NCBI RefSeq assembly: GCF_001424645.1
Contig: NZ_LMQR01000001.1
Location: 1,608,149 to 1,672,148 of the forward strand
Length of the DNA stretch: 64,000 nucleotides
Reading direction: 5' to 3'
Source: Frigoribacterium sp. Leaf415
GTDB lineage: Bacteria; Actinomycetota; Actinomycetes; Actinomycetales; Microbacteriaceae
Numbering within the stretch: the first letter of the stretch is position 1; each line of letters starts with the position of its first letter. Below, piece after piece: positions 7,681 to 17,285 of this stretch. The translations under genes were made by a program, and so were the position numbers. The notes under the pieces were generated by a model. The model did not search any database and was not told where the DNA came from. It saw only the letters and a list, made by a program, of their open reading frames with translations.

Positions 7681-9081
7681 TCAGACCGTCGCCGGCACCA
7701 CCGCGAAGCGTGCGCCGGGGTGGTCGGCCGAGAGGTGCGGACCGGGACGGCCGAGCATCTGCTCGCGCAGCGTGCCCGTGGCGGGCTCGGCCGGCATGCG
7801 GCCACGGCGGCGCAGCTCGGGCACGACGAGGTCGGCGAAGTCGGCCAGGTCGGCGGTGCCGAAGATCGGCTCGAGCAGGAAGCCGTCGAGGTCGGTCTCG
7901 TCGACCAGGCGCTCGAGCTCGTCCGCGACCTCGACGGGGTCGCCGACCAGCTGGAGCCCGCGGGTGCCCTTGCCGCGCAGGTCGTCGAGGATCTCGCGCA
8001 CGGTCGGCGCCGGCGAGCCGTCCTTCGGCAGGAAGCGGTCGATGTTGCTCTGCCCCATCTGCCCGACGGGTCCGCCGTCGTCCTGCAGCTGGGTCAGGTC
8101 GCGGGACGGGTCGAGCGAGAGCAGGTCGATGCCGGTGTTGCCCGCGTAGAGGACGGCGACGACCTCGTCGGTCTGCAGGTCGTCGAACCCCTTCCGCAGG
8201 GCGACGGCCTCGTCGTGGGTCGGGGCGACCGTGACGGTCAGCCCGACCATGATCTTCACCGACTCGGGGTCACGGCCGAGGGCGGCGGCCTTGGCCCGGA
8301 TGTCGGCGACGTTCGCCGCGGTCTTCGGCACCGTCGTCCCCTGCACGAAGACGCACTCCGCGTTGCGCGCGGCGTAGGCGCGGCCCCGGTCGGACGTGCC
8401 GGCCTGGAACAGCACGGGCGTCCGCTGCGGCGAGGGGGCGACCGTGAAGTAGCCCGACGAGCGGAAGTGCTCGCCGGCGAACTCGACCCGGTGGATGCGG
8501 TCGCGATCGGCGAGGACGCCGGCCGCGGCGTCGCCGCGGAAGGCGCCGTCCTCCCAGCAGCCCTCCCAGAGCGTCATGGCCAGGTCGACGTACTCGTCCG
8601 CCTGGTCGTAGCGGGCGTCGTGGCCGCGCATCTCGTCGTGGCCGAAGAGCTCGGCGACGGTGTTCTGCGAGGCGCCCGTGACGATGTTCCAGCCGATGCG
8701 GCCGCCCGTCAGGTGGTCGAGCGTGGCAAAGCGGCGAGCCGACTGCACGGGGTGGTCGAGGCCGGTCGACGAGGTGACGACGAAGCCGAGACGCTCGGTC
8801 TCGCGGGCCAGGGTCGGGATCAGCAAGGCGGGGTCCATGCCGGGGAAGTTGATGCCCCCGCGGGCCGCGGTCTCGGGCAGGTCGCCGTCGATCGACGGGT
8901 AGCCGAACCCGTCGGCGAAGAACAGGAAGTCGAAGCCCGCACGATCGAGCAGCTTCGCCATGCCGATCCACAGGTCGAGCCCGTGGTAGCCGAGCGAGTC
9001 GCTGCGCGGGTGGGACCAGCTGAGGGTGCCGCCGACCTGGGGGCCGGCGACTTCGAACACACCGAGACGGATCTGCTTCAT
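7681..9081 (-). CDS. LLM-class flavin-dependent monooxygenase (NtaA/SnaA/DszA type)
   Basis: 466 residues with a TIM-barrel fold. Family features include the N-terminal KQIRLGVFEVAGP, SLGYHGLDLWIGMAKLLDRAGFD, the conserved SQNTVAELFGH region and a late FQAGTSDRGRAYAARNAECVF. The group uses reduced FMN from a partner reductase to oxidise N-heterocycles, chelators or sulfur compounds. Here it lies behind a TetR gene on the same strand, and back to back with a purine-type ABC and hydrolase operon, which hints at a nitrogen-containing substrate. A perfect 18-bp palindrome precedes the start. No flavin reductase gene is next to it. Confidence 0.88.
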   Translation of the reverse strand: MKQIRLGVFEVAGPQVGGTLSWSHPRSDSLGYHGLDLWIGMAKLLDRAGFDFLFFADGFGYPSIDGDLPETAARGGINFPGMDPALLIPTLARETERLGFVVTSSTGLDHPVQSARRFATLDHLTGGRIGWNIVTGASQNTVAELFGHDEMRGHDARYDQADEYVDLAMTLWEGCWEDGAFRGDAAAGVLADRDRIHRVEFAGEHFRSSGYFTVAPSPQRTPVLFQAGTSDRGRAYAARNAECVFVQGTTVPKTAANVADIRAKAAALGRDPESVKIMVGLTVTVAPTHDEAVALRKGFDDLQTDEVVAVLYAGNTGIDLLSLDPSRDLTQLQDDGGPVGQMGQSNIDRFLPKDGSPAPTVREILDDLRGKGTRGLQLVGDPVEVADELERLVDETDLDGFLLEPIFGTADLADFADLVVPELRRRGRMPAEPATGTLREQMLGRPGPHLSADHPGARFAVVPATV

Positions 9082-9088
9082 GCCGTCA

Positions 9089-9106
9089 GTGAACCGGATG
9101 GTTCAC
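9089..9106 (-). promoter_or_regulatory. Operator palindrome upstream of the LLM monooxygenase
   Basis: GTGAACC (9089-9095), four bases, then GGTTCAC (9100-9106) form a perfect 18-bp palindrome ending eight bases before the ATG. This is the size of a typical TetR-family site; the neighbouring TetR protein is the obvious candidate to bind it. Confidence 0.6.
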
Positions 9107-9149
9107 CCAGAGTCCAGCCCCGAAACAAGCTCTTAACACGGGTGGCCCG

Positions 9150-9749
9150 TCAGCGGGCGACGGCGGCGGCGCGGACGCGGGCGACGAGCGCCTCGATCGC
9201 GTCGACGGCCGCACGGTCGACGGCAGCGCTCGACCCGGCGCTGAGCAACGTGGCCTGGAAGCCGCGCCAGAGTGCGACCGTCTCGTGCGCGAGCGACTCG
9301 GCCCGCGCCTCCTCGACGCCCTCGGCGCGGTACGCCGCCGCGACCTGGCCCACCCACTCGGTGCCGATGTCGCCGAGCAGCGACGCGTAGCGCTCGCGGT
9401 CGAAGCTCGCGAGGCCGAACACCTCGAAGAACAGTCGGTTGAAGGGCTGGTTGACGGGGTCGGACACCGTCCGCCAGACGGCGAGGAGGCGCTGGTCGAG
9501 CGGCAGGTCCGGCCCGGCCAGGTGGTCCACGACCCCGACGATGCCCGGGAACCGCCGTTCGGCGCCGTGCAGCGCCGCCACGACCAGTTCTTCGCGGCTG
9601 CCGAAGTAGTACAGCAGCATGCGGTTGTTCGAGCCGACCGCCGTCGCGAGGGCGCGCAGGGTGAGCTGGCCGACCCCGTTCTCGAGCACGTGGTCGACGA
9701 CGCGTTCGAGGAGTTCGGCCCTCTTGTCGGACGACTCCCGGGTGGCCAT
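9150..9749 (-). CDS. TetR-family transcriptional regulator
   Basis: 199 residues. The N-terminal helix-turn-helix reads TLRALATAVGSNNRMLLYYFGSREELVVAAL (residues about 28-58), and the C-terminal ligand domain is hydrophobic and not assignable to a substrate. It is transcribed away from the ABC/hydrolase operon that starts 118 bases away and toward the LLM monooxygenase. Control of one or both is likely. A -10-like TAGTTT lies six bases before the ATG (leaderless mRNA). Confidence 0.88.
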   Translation of the reverse strand: MATRESSDKRAELLERVVDHVLENGVGQLTLRALATAVGSNNRMLLYYFGSREELVVAALHGAERRFPGIVGVVDHLAGPDLPLDQRLLAVWRTVSDPVNQPFNRLFFEVFGLASFDRERYASLLGDIGTEWVGQVAAAYRAEGVEEARAESLAHETVALWRGFQATLLSAGSSAAVDRAAVDAIEALVARVRAAAVAR

Positions 9750-9867
9750 GCCCCGAAACTAACGTCCCGCGAGGTCGACGACGACGGCAACACGACCGAA
9801 ACGACGATGAAACAGTCCGGGTCTAGCTTTTCGACACCTCACCCGAACGAACCTCAGGAGTTCCCCC

Positions 9868-10998
9868 ATGAGCCCTCTCTCCGTTCCTCCCGCCTTCCGC
9901 GACTCGTCCCTCGACCGCCGCGGGTTCCTGCGTCTGGGCGGTTCGGCCGCCCTCGTCGTCGGCACGACCGCCCTGCTCGCCGCCTGCACCGACTCGTCGG
10001 CCGGCACGGGCGCGGCATCCGGCGGAGCCGCGTCGGGCGGCTCGTTCGGCACCATCGCCGTCCAGCTCTCGTGGATCAAGAACATCGAGTTCGCGGGTGA
10101 GTACTTCGCCACGGAGAAGGGCTACTACACCGACGCGGGCTTCAGCGAGGTCACGCTGCTGGCCGGTGGCGGACAGACCGGAGCCGAGGAGGCGCTGCTC
10201 GCCGGACAGGCCAAGGTCGGGTTGTCGTCGGCCTCGCTCACCGGCCCCTCGGTCGCGCAGGGCGCGGCGCTCAAGATCATCGGCACGACGTTCCAGAAGA
10301 ACCCGTTCTGCCTGCTCTCCCTCGAGGAGGGGAAGCCGATCCGCACCCTGGCCGACCTCAAGGGCAAGAAGATCGGCGTGCAGTCGGGCGGCAACCAGAC
10401 GATCTTCGAGGGCTTCCTCAAGGCCAACGACATGACGCTCGACGACGTCGAGCTCGTCGCCACGCAGTACGACATCGCCCCGCTCGAGACCAACGCGTAC
10501 GACGCGCACATGTCGTACATCACGAACGAGCCGATCCTCGCCGAGATGGACGGCTTCACCCCCGTCGTGCTGGGCTTCGCCGACAACGGGCTGCCGTTCG
10601 TCGCCGAGACCTTCACCGTCACGCAGGACACCATCGACAACGAGCGCGACATGCTCAAGGCCTTCCTGGTCGCCGAGATCAAGGGCTGGACCGACGCGGT
10701 CAAGGACCCGGAACAGAGCGCGAAGTACGCCGCCGAGAAGTACGGCAAGGACCAGGACCTCGACGTCGAGGAGCAGACCGCCGAGGCCGAGGCGCAGAAC
10801 ACCCTGATCCTCACCGAGGACGTCAACGCCAACGGCCTGTTCACCATGACCGACGAGCTGGTCGCCGAGAACATCGCCTCGCTGAAGGCCATGGGCACCG
10901 ACGTGTCGGCCGACGACCTCTTCGACCTCAGCATCATCAAAGAGGTCTACGAGGAGAACCCCGACCTCATCACGACCTTCACGATCCCCACGGCATGA
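9868..10998 (+). CDS. ABC importer substrate-binding lipoprotein, NMT1/THI5 (taurine-type) family
   Basis: 376 residues. A twin-arginine signal ([12 protein letters not shown], Arg17-Arg18) is followed by a lipobox ending in Cys40 (LLAAC), so the protein is probably exported folded and lipid-anchored. The mature part has the NMT1 fold: [33 protein letters not shown], and [15 protein letters not shown]. Relatives bind thiamine or riboflavin precursors, pyrimidines, nitrate or sulfonates. AGGAG precedes the ATG. The downstream nucleoside hydrolase and two deaminases argue for a purine, nucleoside or modified base as ligand. The stop overlaps the ATPase start. Confidence 0.88.
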   Translation: MSPLSVPPAFRDSSLDRRGFLRLGGSAALVVGTTALLAACTDSSAGTGAASGGAASGGSFGTIAVQLSWIKNIEFAGEYFATEKGYYTDAGFSEVTLLAGGGQTGAEEALLAGQAKVGLSSASLTGPSVAQGAALKIIGTTFQKNPFCLLSLEEGKPIRTLADLKGKKIGVQSGGNQTIFEGFLKANDMTLDDVELVATQYDIAPLETNAYDAHMSYITNEPILAEMDGFTPVVLGFADNGLPFVAETFTVTQDTIDNERDMLKAFLVAEIKGWTDAVKDPEQSAKYAAEKYGKDQDLDVEEQTAEAEAQNTLILTEDVNANGLFTMTDELVAENIASLKAMGTDVSADDLFDLSIIKEVYEENPDLITTFTIPTA

Positions 10999-11843
10999 CC
11001 ACGACGGACGGCACCACGACCGCACTCACGACGGCGACGGGCGACCCCGCGGGTCGCCCCGAGCTCGCCACCGGCATCAACATCCAGGGGCTGACCAAGT
11101 CGTTCCAGCTCGGCCGGAAGAGCGTGCAGGCCCTGACGCAGATCGACCTGGGCACCAAGAAGGATTCGTTCCTCAGCCTGCTCGGGCCCTCGGGCTGCGG
11201 CAAGTCGACCATCCTGCGCATCCTGGCCGGGCTCGAGACGCCCACGTCGGGCAGCGTCGTCATCAACGGCAAGACCGCGGTCGAGGTGCAACGCGGCCAC
11301 GAGACGGGCATCGCGTTCCAGGACTCGGCCCTGCTGCCCTGGCGCAGCGTCGAGAACAACATCCGGTTGCCGCTCGAGGTCGCCGGGCTGACTCCCCCGG
11401 CCGGCCTGATCGCCGACCTGATCGACCTCGTCGGCCTGAAGGGCTTCGAGAAGGCCAAGCCGGCGCAGCTGTCGGGCGGCATGCGGCAGCGCGTCTCGAT
11501 CGCCCGCTGCCTCGCCGTGCAGCCGACCATCATGCTGCTCGACGAGCCGTTCGGCGCGCTCGACGACATGACCCGGCAGCGCATGAACGTCGAGCTGCTG
11601 CGCATCTGGGGCGAGAAGCCCGCCACCACGCTGATGGTGACGCACGGCATCGCCGAGGCCGTGTTCCTGTCCGACGTCGTCGCCGTGATGAGCGCCCGGC
11701 CCGGCCGCATCGCCGAGGTGGTCGAGATCGACCTGCCCCGACCGCGCCTGCCCGAGCTGACCCGCACCCCGGAGTTCCACGCGTACGTCGACCGCATCTC
11801 GGAGATCCTGTTCGGCTCGCACGGGACGGTGGCCGATGACTGA
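10995..11843 (+). CDS. ABC transporter ATPase (nitrate/taurine/pyrimidine type)
   Basis: 282 residues. Walker [10 protein letters not shown] (about residue 65), the Q-loop region [11 protein letters not shown], the signature LSGGMRQR (about 160), Walker [14 protein letters not shown] (about 180) and the switch histidine [10 protein letters not shown] are all intact. The QDSALLPWR wording is typical of the SsuB/TauB/NrtD group. It energises the two permeases that follow. The ATG overlaps the previous stop (ATGA). Confidence 0.95.
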   Translation: MTTTDGTTTALTTATGDPAGRPELATGINIQGLTKSFQLGRKSVQALTQIDLGTKKDSFLSLLGPSGCGKSTILRILAGLETPTSGSVVINGKTAVEVQRGHETGIAFQDSALLPWRSVENNIRLPLEVAGLTPPAGLIADLIDLVGLKGFEKAKPAQLSGGMRQRVSIARCLAVQPTIMLLDEPFGALDDMTRQRMNVELLRIWGEKPATTLMVTHGIAEAVFLSDVVAVMSARPGRIAEVVEIDLPRPRLPELTRTPEFHAYVDRISEILFGSHGTVADD

Positions 11844-12750
11844 CCTGCACACGTCGCCGCGCGAGACCGCCGAGCGCGAGGTCGAGGCGGAGCTGGGCCA
11901 GAGCGTCGCGCTCCAGGCCGAGACCGCCCGGGGGCGTGAGCGACGGTCGGTGCTCGGCTCGATGGCGGCAGCGCCTCCGTGGGTCGGCGCCCTCGTCGGC
12001 ATCGTGCTGATCGTCGCGATCTGGCAGGTCGTGGCCGTCACGCTCTTCTCGGTGACCGGGTCGGTTCCCCCACCCGGCCAGGTGCTCGTCCAGCTCGTCA
12101 CGGATCTCAGCGACCTCGTCTACTGGCGCGCCATCGGCGCGACCGCCGGCAGCGCGGCCTGGGGCTTCCTCTGGGGCAACCTGATCGCGTTCGCGCTGGC
12201 CTTCGCCGTGCTGCTCGTGCCGTGGTTCGAGGGCCTCTCGACCCAGCTCGCCGTGGTCTGCTCGTGCATCCCGCTGACCGCGATCGCGCCGATCGTCACG
12301 CTCATGTCGCCCGCCGGCGGCCGGACGACGTCGATCTTCCTGGCCGCGCTCAGCGTGATCTTCACCACCGTGATCGGCACGCTGCTCGGCCTGCGGGCCG
12401 CGAGCGAGACCCAGCTCGACGTGATCACGGCCTACGGCGGCTCGCGCTGGACGCAGCTGGTCAAGGTCCGTCTGATCGCCGCCCTGCCCAGCATCCTCGC
12501 GGCGCTGAAGCTGGCGGCGCCCGCCGCGTTCCTCGGCGCGGTGCTCGGCGAGTACTTCCTCATCGGCGTCGACCAGGGCCTCGGCATCCTGCTGCTCGCG
12601 GCGCAGGCCACGGCGGCGTCGGTGAAGCTCTGGGCCCTGGCCCTGATCTCGGGCGGCATCGCGGGGATCGCCTACTTCGTCATCGGGCGAATCAGCCGAC
12701 TGGTCACGCCCTGGTCGGCCGGCGACAGCCGCGCCGGAGAGGGGTTCTGA
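11836..12750 (+). CDS. ABC transporter permease, first of two (SsuC/TauC type)
   Basis: 304 residues with six or so membrane segments after a charged cytoplasmic N-terminus of about 45 residues. The EAA-type coupling region reads [12 protein letters not shown], preceded by the [22 protein letters not shown] segment typical of this family. It begins inside the end of the ATPase gene and ends sharing one base with the next start (TGATG). Two different permease genes imply a heterodimeric channel. Confidence 0.93.
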   Translation: MTDLHTSPRETAEREVEAELGQSVALQAETARGRERRSVLGSMAAAPPWVGALVGIVLIVAIWQVVAVTLFSVTGSVPPPGQVLVQLVTDLSDLVYWRAIGATAGSAAWGFLWGNLIAFALAFAVLLVPWFEGLSTQLAVVCSCIPLTAIAPIVTLMSPAGGRTTSIFLAALSVIFTTVIGTLLGLRAASETQLDVITAYGGSRWTQLVKVRLIAALPSILAALKLAAPAAFLGAVLGEYFLIGVDQGLGILLLAAQATAASVKLWALALISGGIAGIAYFVIGRISRLVTPWSAGDSRAGEGF

Positions 12751-13646
12751 TGGCCACGACCCTGCCCACGGGCACCGGCACCCGCGTCGCCGCCCCCGCG
12801 GACTCGACCAGCGCCTCTTCGACGGCCCGGTTCGTCCTGCGACGCATCGGCCGCACCGTGCTGACGATCGCGATCTCGGCGATCATCCTCGGCATCCTGT
12901 GGAACCTCGCCATCGTCGTGCTGCAGGCCAACGCGTTCATCGCGAAGACCCCGGCGGACGTGTTCCGCTGGTTCTTCGTCGACTCCGAGCTCAGCCAGAC
13001 CACGGCGGCCGAGAACCGCGTGCACATCGCCGGACTGCTCGGGGTGACCCTCTGGCACGCCGCGATCGGCTTCGTCTTCGGCGTCGGCGGCTCGCTGGTC
13101 GTGGCGATCGTCTTCACGCTGATCAGACCCGTCGAGTTCATGTTCATGCCGATCGCCATGCTGCTGCGCACCGTGCCGCTGCTCGCGATGGCCCCCGTCA
13201 TCTACCTCGTGCTGGGCAACGGGATCGTCACCGCCGGCTTCATCGGTGGCGTGGTCGTGTTCTTCCCGTTGCTCGTCAACCTGAGCCTCGGCTTCCGCTC
13301 GGTCAGCGCCCAGTCGGTCGACCTCATCCGGGTCTACGGCGGCAGCCGCTGGACGATCATGCGCAAGGTCGCGTTCCCCACGGCCCTGCCGTACTTCTTC
13401 GCCTCGATGCGCATCGCCGTGCCGGGAGCCATCACCGGCGCGATGCTCTACGAGTGGCTCTTCACCTACGAGGGCCTCGGCGCCGCCATCACGGCCGCCA
13501 AGTCGCAGTCTCAGTACGGCGAGATCTGGGCGATCGTCGTGCTGATCACGCTCGTCTCGATCGTGCTCTACACGATCACGACGTTCGTCGAGACGGCGGT
13601 GCTCGCGAAGTGGGGCCCCAACGCCGGCAAGGCGACCGCGTCGTGA
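12750..13646 (+). CDS. ABC transporter permease, second of two (SsuC/TauC type)
   Basis: 298 residues. It is related to the preceding permease and repeats its landmarks (VYGGSRWTIMRKVAFPTALPYF, then EWLFTYEGLGAAI). The N-terminal 35 residues are low-complexity Thr/Ala/Ser. Membrane segments start near residue 40 (TVLTIAISAIILGILWNLAIVV). The start ATG overlaps the previous stop and the end overlaps the nucleoside hydrolase start, so translation is coupled through the whole unit. Confidence 0.93.
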   Translation: MATTLPTGTGTRVAAPADSTSASSTARFVLRRIGRTVLTIAISAIILGILWNLAIVVLQANAFIAKTPADVFRWFFVDSELSQTTAAENRVHIAGLLGVTLWHAAIGFVFGVGGSLVVAIVFTLIRPVEFMFMPIAMLLRTVPLLAMAPVIYLVLGNGIVTAGFIGGVVVFFPLLVNLSLGFRSVSAQSVDLIRVYGGSRWTIMRKVAFPTALPYFFASMRIAVPGAITGAMLYEWLFTYEGLGAAITAAKSQSQYGEIWAIVVLITLVSIVLYTITTFVETAVLAKWGPNAGKATAS

Positions 13647-14662
13647 CCGGTTCCAGCGTGACCCGCCCCAGCGTGACCCGCCGCGTGCTGGTCGACACGG
13701 ACACGGGCATCGACGACGCCCTCGCCCTGCTCTGGCTCGCCGCGCAGCCCGACGTCGAGATCGTGGGCATCACGGCCGTCTACGGCAACTGCGTCGTCGA
13801 CGACGCCCTGCGCAACGTCGGACACGTGCTCGGGCTCGTCGGACTCGACGACGTGCCGGTCGCCCGAGGTGCCGAGGGACCCCTGGACGCGGAGGCGCAC
13901 ATCGCCCACTACGTGCACGGTCACGACGGTCTCGGTGACGTCGTCGCCGAGCGGCCGCTCCCCCGCGTGCTCCTCGACACCCCGGCGGCGGAGCGACTCG
14001 TCGAGGTCGCCCGGGCGTCCCCGGGCGAGATCGACCTGCTCACCCTGGGGCCGCTGACGAACGTGGCCCTGGCGCTGAGGGCCGAACCGCGCCTCCTGAC
14101 GCTGTTCCGGTCGGTGACGATCATGGGCGGCAGCGGACCCTTCCCGGCCCTCGGCCGCACCGACATGGTGGACGCGAACGTGCAGAACGACGGCGTGGCC
14201 GCCCGCGAGGTCTTCGCCGCCCCGGCGACCTCGCGTCTCATGGTCGGCGTGAACGCGACGTCCCAGGTCATCACCGACGAGTCGCACGTCGCCGCGCTGC
14301 GCGACTCGGGCACGCCGACCGCCACCTTCGCCGCCGACGTCCTGGCGACCTACCTCGACTTCTACCGGAACGCCTGGGGCCGCCGGGTCAGCCCCGTGCA
14401 CGACGGCCTCGCCGCGGCGCTGCTGGTGCACCCCGAGTGGATCGCCGACAGCGTCACCGGCCCCGTCGGCATCACCCACGACGGCTTCGCGACGCGGGGC
14501 CGGGTGATGCGCACGGCCGACGGCGACGAGGTCGACTGGCACCCGGACGGCCCCGTGCCGACCGGCGACCCATCCACCGACACGACGGCGGTGACCGCCG
14601 TCCACACCGACCTCTTCCTGCCGTCGTTCGTCGACGCCCTGATCCACGGAGCCCGCTCGTGA
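13643..14662 (+). CDS. Nucleoside hydrolase (IU-NH family)
   Basis: 339 residues with a GTG start in a GTGA overlap. The calcium-binding signature VDTDTGIDDALAL is at residues about 17-29, followed by VYGNC, LTLGPLTNVALAL and the His241-type region VSPVHDGLAA near the C-terminus (family active-site histidine). It splits the N-glycosidic bond of a ribonucleoside to free base plus ribose. In this operon it would act on the imported compound in the cytoplasm and hand the base to the deaminases that follow. Specificity (purine or pyrimidine) cannot be read directly. Confidence 0.92.
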   Translation: MTGSSVTRPSVTRRVLVDTDTGIDDALALLWLAAQPDVEIVGITAVYGNCVVDDALRNVGHVLGLVGLDDVPVARGAEGPLDAEAHIAHYVHGHDGLGDVVAERPLPRVLLDTPAAERLVEVARASPGEIDLLTLGPLTNVALALRAEPRLLTLFRSVTIMGGSGPFPALGRTDMVDANVQNDGVAAREVFAAPATSRLMVGVNATSQVITDESHVAALRDSGTPTATFAADVLATYLDFYRNAWGRRVSPVHDGLAAALLVHPEWIADSVTGPVGITHDGFATRGRVMRTADGDEVDWHPDGPVPTGDPSTDTTAVTAVHTDLFLPSFVDALIHGARS

Positions 14663-15708
14663 CCACCACCTCCCCCGCCGACGCGACCCGCGCCTCCTCG
14701 GCGACCTCCCCCTCGCCCGTCGACGCCGTGGTGCGCGACCTGCGGGCCCTGCCCAAGGGACACCTGCACCTGCACATGGAGGCGGCGATCCGCCCGGCCT
14801 CGCTGGCCGACATGGCGGCGTCGTCGGGCGTCGTCGTGCCGATGCCGACCAGCTTCGGCGACTTCAGCGAGTTCAGCGCGACGTACCAGGGCATGCTCGT
14901 GGTCCTCGCCGAGAGCGAGAACCTCTTCCGCCTGATCGACGAGGCGATCGAGGACTGCGCCGACGAGGGCGTCGCCTACGTCGAGTTCGGGGCGAGCCCG
15001 CAGTTCTACGTCGACACCTTCGGGTCGCTCGACGCCTCGCTGCGGGCGATGCTCGCGGCCTGCGCCGAGAGCGGCGAGCGATGGGGCGTCGAGGTCGGCC
15101 TGATGATCACGGTCGACCGCACCGAGAGCGTCGAGGCCGCGAACGAGCTGGCCCACCTGGCCGCCGCGTACGCCGACCGCGGCGTCGTCTCGCTCGGCCT
15201 CGCGAACGACGAGCGCGGCAACCCCGCGGCGCGCTACGAGGAGGCGTTCCGCATCGCCAAGCACGCGGGCCTGCTCTCGACGCCGCACGCCGGCGAGCTC
15301 GCCGGGCCGGACCAGATCGAGGAGGCGCTGGACGTCCTCGGCGCCGACCGCGTGCTGCACGGCGTGACGGCCGTGCAGAGCGAGCCTCTGATGGCGCGCC
15401 TCGCCGCCGAGGGCGTCTGCCTCGACGTGTGCCTCACCTCGAACGTGCTGCTCTCGGTGATCCCGACCATCGAGGACCACCCGCTGAAGCGCCTCGTCGA
15501 AGCCGGTGTGCGGTGCTCGATCAACGCCGACGACCCGATCCTGTTCGGCCCCGGCGTGCTCGCCGAGTACGAGCTGGCCCGCACGACCCTCGGCCTGTCC
15601 GACGAGCAGCTCGCCGCGTGCGCGCTGAGCTCGATCGAGTGCTCGGGGGCGTCGGCGGAACTCAAGGGGCGGGCCGCGGCCGAGATCGCGGCGTGGCTGG
15701 CGGCGTGA
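14659..15708 (+). CDS. Adenosine deaminase-family hydrolase
   Basis: 349 residues, GTG start in a GTGA overlap. Zinc ligands are visible as HLH in PKGHLHLHMEAA (His37, His39), HAGE supplies the catalytic His-Ala-Gly-Glu, VLHGV gives a further histidine, LTSN follows, and DDP supplies the last aspartate. These are the hallmarks of the adenosine/adenine deaminase superfamily. Since a nucleoside hydrolase precedes it, the true substrate could be adenosine, adenine or a substituted adenine. The N-terminal 25 residues are disordered and include a motif-encoded Arg-Ala-Ser. Confidence 0.88.
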   Translation: MTTTSPADATRASSATSPSPVDAVVRDLRALPKGHLHLHMEAAIRPASLADMAASSGVVVPMPTSFGDFSEFSATYQGMLVVLAESENLFRLIDEAIEDCADEGVAYVEFGASPQFYVDTFGSLDASLRAMLAACAESGERWGVEVGLMITVDRTESVEAANELAHLAAAYADRGVVSLGLANDERGNPAARYEEAFRIAKHAGLLSTPHAGELAGPDQIEEALDVLGADRVLHGVTAVQSEPLMARLAAEGVCLDVCLTSNVLLSVIPTIEDHPLKRLVEAGVRCSINADDPILFGPGVLAEYELARTTLGLSDEQLAACALSSIECSGASAELKGRAAAEIAAWLAA

Positions 15709-17165
15709 CCTCGCCCGCACCCGCACCCGCACCCGCCTCGGCGGCGCCGGCCCGGCGGCTCGTCGTCGAGAACGTCCACGTCGCGATGGTCGACGCCCAC
15801 GACACCGAGCACGCCGGCGGTCACGTCGTCGTCGACGGGTCGCGCATCGTCGCCGTCGGGCCCGGGCCGGCCCCCGCGTGGTGCACCGCCGGGCTGGCCC
15901 CACCCGGGTCGGTCCCCGGTTCGGCCGCGCCGGATGCAGCGCCGATCCCGGTCGAGCGCGTCGACGGCCGGGGCCACCTGCTGACCCCCGGCCTGGTGAA
16001 CACCCACCACCACCTCTACCAGTGGCTGACCCGCGGCATCGCCCAGGACTCGATCCTGTTCGACTGGCTCGTCGCGCTCTACCCGACCTGGGCCCGCATC
16101 GACGAGCCTCTCGTCGAGGCCGGGGCCGCCGCCGCGATCGCCGTGCTGGCGCGGTCGGGCTGCACGACCGTCGGCGACCACCACTACGTCTTCCCGGCCG
16201 GTGCCGGCGACCTCCTGGGCGGCATCGTCCGGGCCGCCGGCACGGTCGGCGTCCGCCTGCACGCCACACGCGGCTCGATGGACCTCGGTCGGTCGCAGGG
16301 TGGCCTGCCCCCGGACTTCGCCGTCGAGACGACGGACGCCGCGCTGCGTGCCGGTCAGGAGGCGGTGGCCCGGTTCCACGACCCGTCCGGTGACGCGCGG
16401 GTCCAGATCGCGATCGCGCCCTGCTCTCCGTTCTCGGTCACTCCCGACCTGCTCCGCGAGGCCGCCGTGCTCGGACGGCAGCTCGGCGTCCGGCTGCACA
16501 CCCACGGCTCGGAGACCGTCGAGGAGGACGCCTTCTGCCTCGAGCGCTTCGGCCGCACGCCCACCCAGTACCTCGAGGACCTCGGCTGGCTCGGCGACGA
16601 CGTCTGGATGGCTCACTGCGTCCACCTCGACGACCACGCGATCGGACGGTTCGCCGCGACGGGGACGGGTGTGGCGCACTGCCCCTCGTCGAACGGTCGA
16701 CTCGCCGCGGGCATCGCTCCGATCGCGTCCCTGCTGCGCGCGGGGGCACCCGTGGGGCTCGGGGTCGACGGTGCCGCGTCGAACGAGTCCGGGCAGCTCG
16801 GCACCGAGATCCGGCAGGCGGTGCTGTTCGGGCGCCTGCGCTCGGGCGCGGATGCGTTCTCGGTCCGACAGGGCCTGCGCCTGGCGACGATCGGCGGCGC
16901 CCGCGTGCTCGGCCGGGACGCCGACCTCGGCTCGATCGAGGTCGGCAAGCTCGCCGACCTCGCCCTCTGGCGCGTCGACGGGGTGGAGTTCGCCGGCATC
17001 GCCGACCCGGTGGCCGCCCTCGGGCTGGCCTCGATGCCTCCGCTGGCCCGGCTCTGGGTCGGCGGCGACGCGGTCGTGGCGGACGGCGAGCTCGTGCACG
17101 CGGACCAGGGTCTGCTCGCCGAGGGCGCGGCCCGGGCGTCGGCGGACCTGCGCGCCCGCGTCTGA
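15705..17165 (+). CDS. Amidohydrolase, 8-oxoguanine deaminase/guanine deaminase-like
   Basis: 486 residues, GTG start in a GTGA overlap. The metal-dependent hydrolase fold is shown by NTHHHLYQWLTRG (first metal ligands), LHTHGSE, AHCVHLDD and GVDGAASNE (final Asp). The HHLYQ and GVDGAASN wording is closest to 8-oxoguanine deaminases and the TrzN/AtzA group. It removes an amino (or chloro) group from a purine or triazine ring. As last gene of the operon it would turn the freed base into an oxo-purine for further breakdown. Which ring it prefers is open. Confidence 0.85.
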   Translation: MTSPAPAPAPASAAPARRLVVENVHVAMVDAHDTEHAGGHVVVDGSRIVAVGPGPAPAWCTAGLAPPGSVPGSAAPDAAPIPVERVDGRGHLLTPGLVNTHHHLYQWLTRGIAQDSILFDWLVALYPTWARIDEPLVEAGAAAAIAVLARSGCTTVGDHHYVFPAGAGDLLGGIVRAAGTVGVRLHATRGSMDLGRSQGGLPPDFAVETTDAALRAGQEAVARFHDPSGDARVQIAIAPCSPFSVTPDLLREAAVLGRQLGVRLHTHGSETVEEDAFCLERFGRTPTQYLEDLGWLGDDVWMAHCVHLDDHAIGRFAATGTGVAHCPSSNGRLAAGIAPIASLLRAGAPVGLGVDGAASNESGQLGTEIRQAVLFGRLRSGADAFSVRQGLRLATIGGARVLGRDADLGSIEVGKLADLALWRVDGVEFAGIADPVAALGLASMPPLARLWVGGDAVVADGELVHADQGLLAEGAARASADLRARV

Positions 17166-17172
17166 CGCGACC

Positions 17173-17200
17173 CGCGCCTCCTGCGCCCGCTGCGCCTCCT
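17173..17200. repeat. Tandem copies of the GCGCCTCCTGCGCCC motif
   Basis: Just after the deaminase stop, CGCGCCTCCTGCGCCCG (from 17173) is repeated as TGCGCCTCCTGCGCCCG (from 17191). This is the densest spot for this motif in the window and lies between the operon end and the hairpins before tRNA-Ala. Confidence 0.7.
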
Positions 17201-17285
17201 GCGCCCGTCGGCGCGGGTACAGGCCAGGGCATACGCGCGTCAGCGTGAGCGCACGGCGTGGCCGACCCGCCACGACCCGCCCGAC

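Noticed and set aside
15239..16364. Further AGGAGGCG 8-mers (15239, 15320, 16357 and also 9484, 10187, 57325)
   Set aside because: These lack the following CG and encode ordinary Glu-Glu-Ala or similar codons, so they were not counted as copies of the 10-mer.
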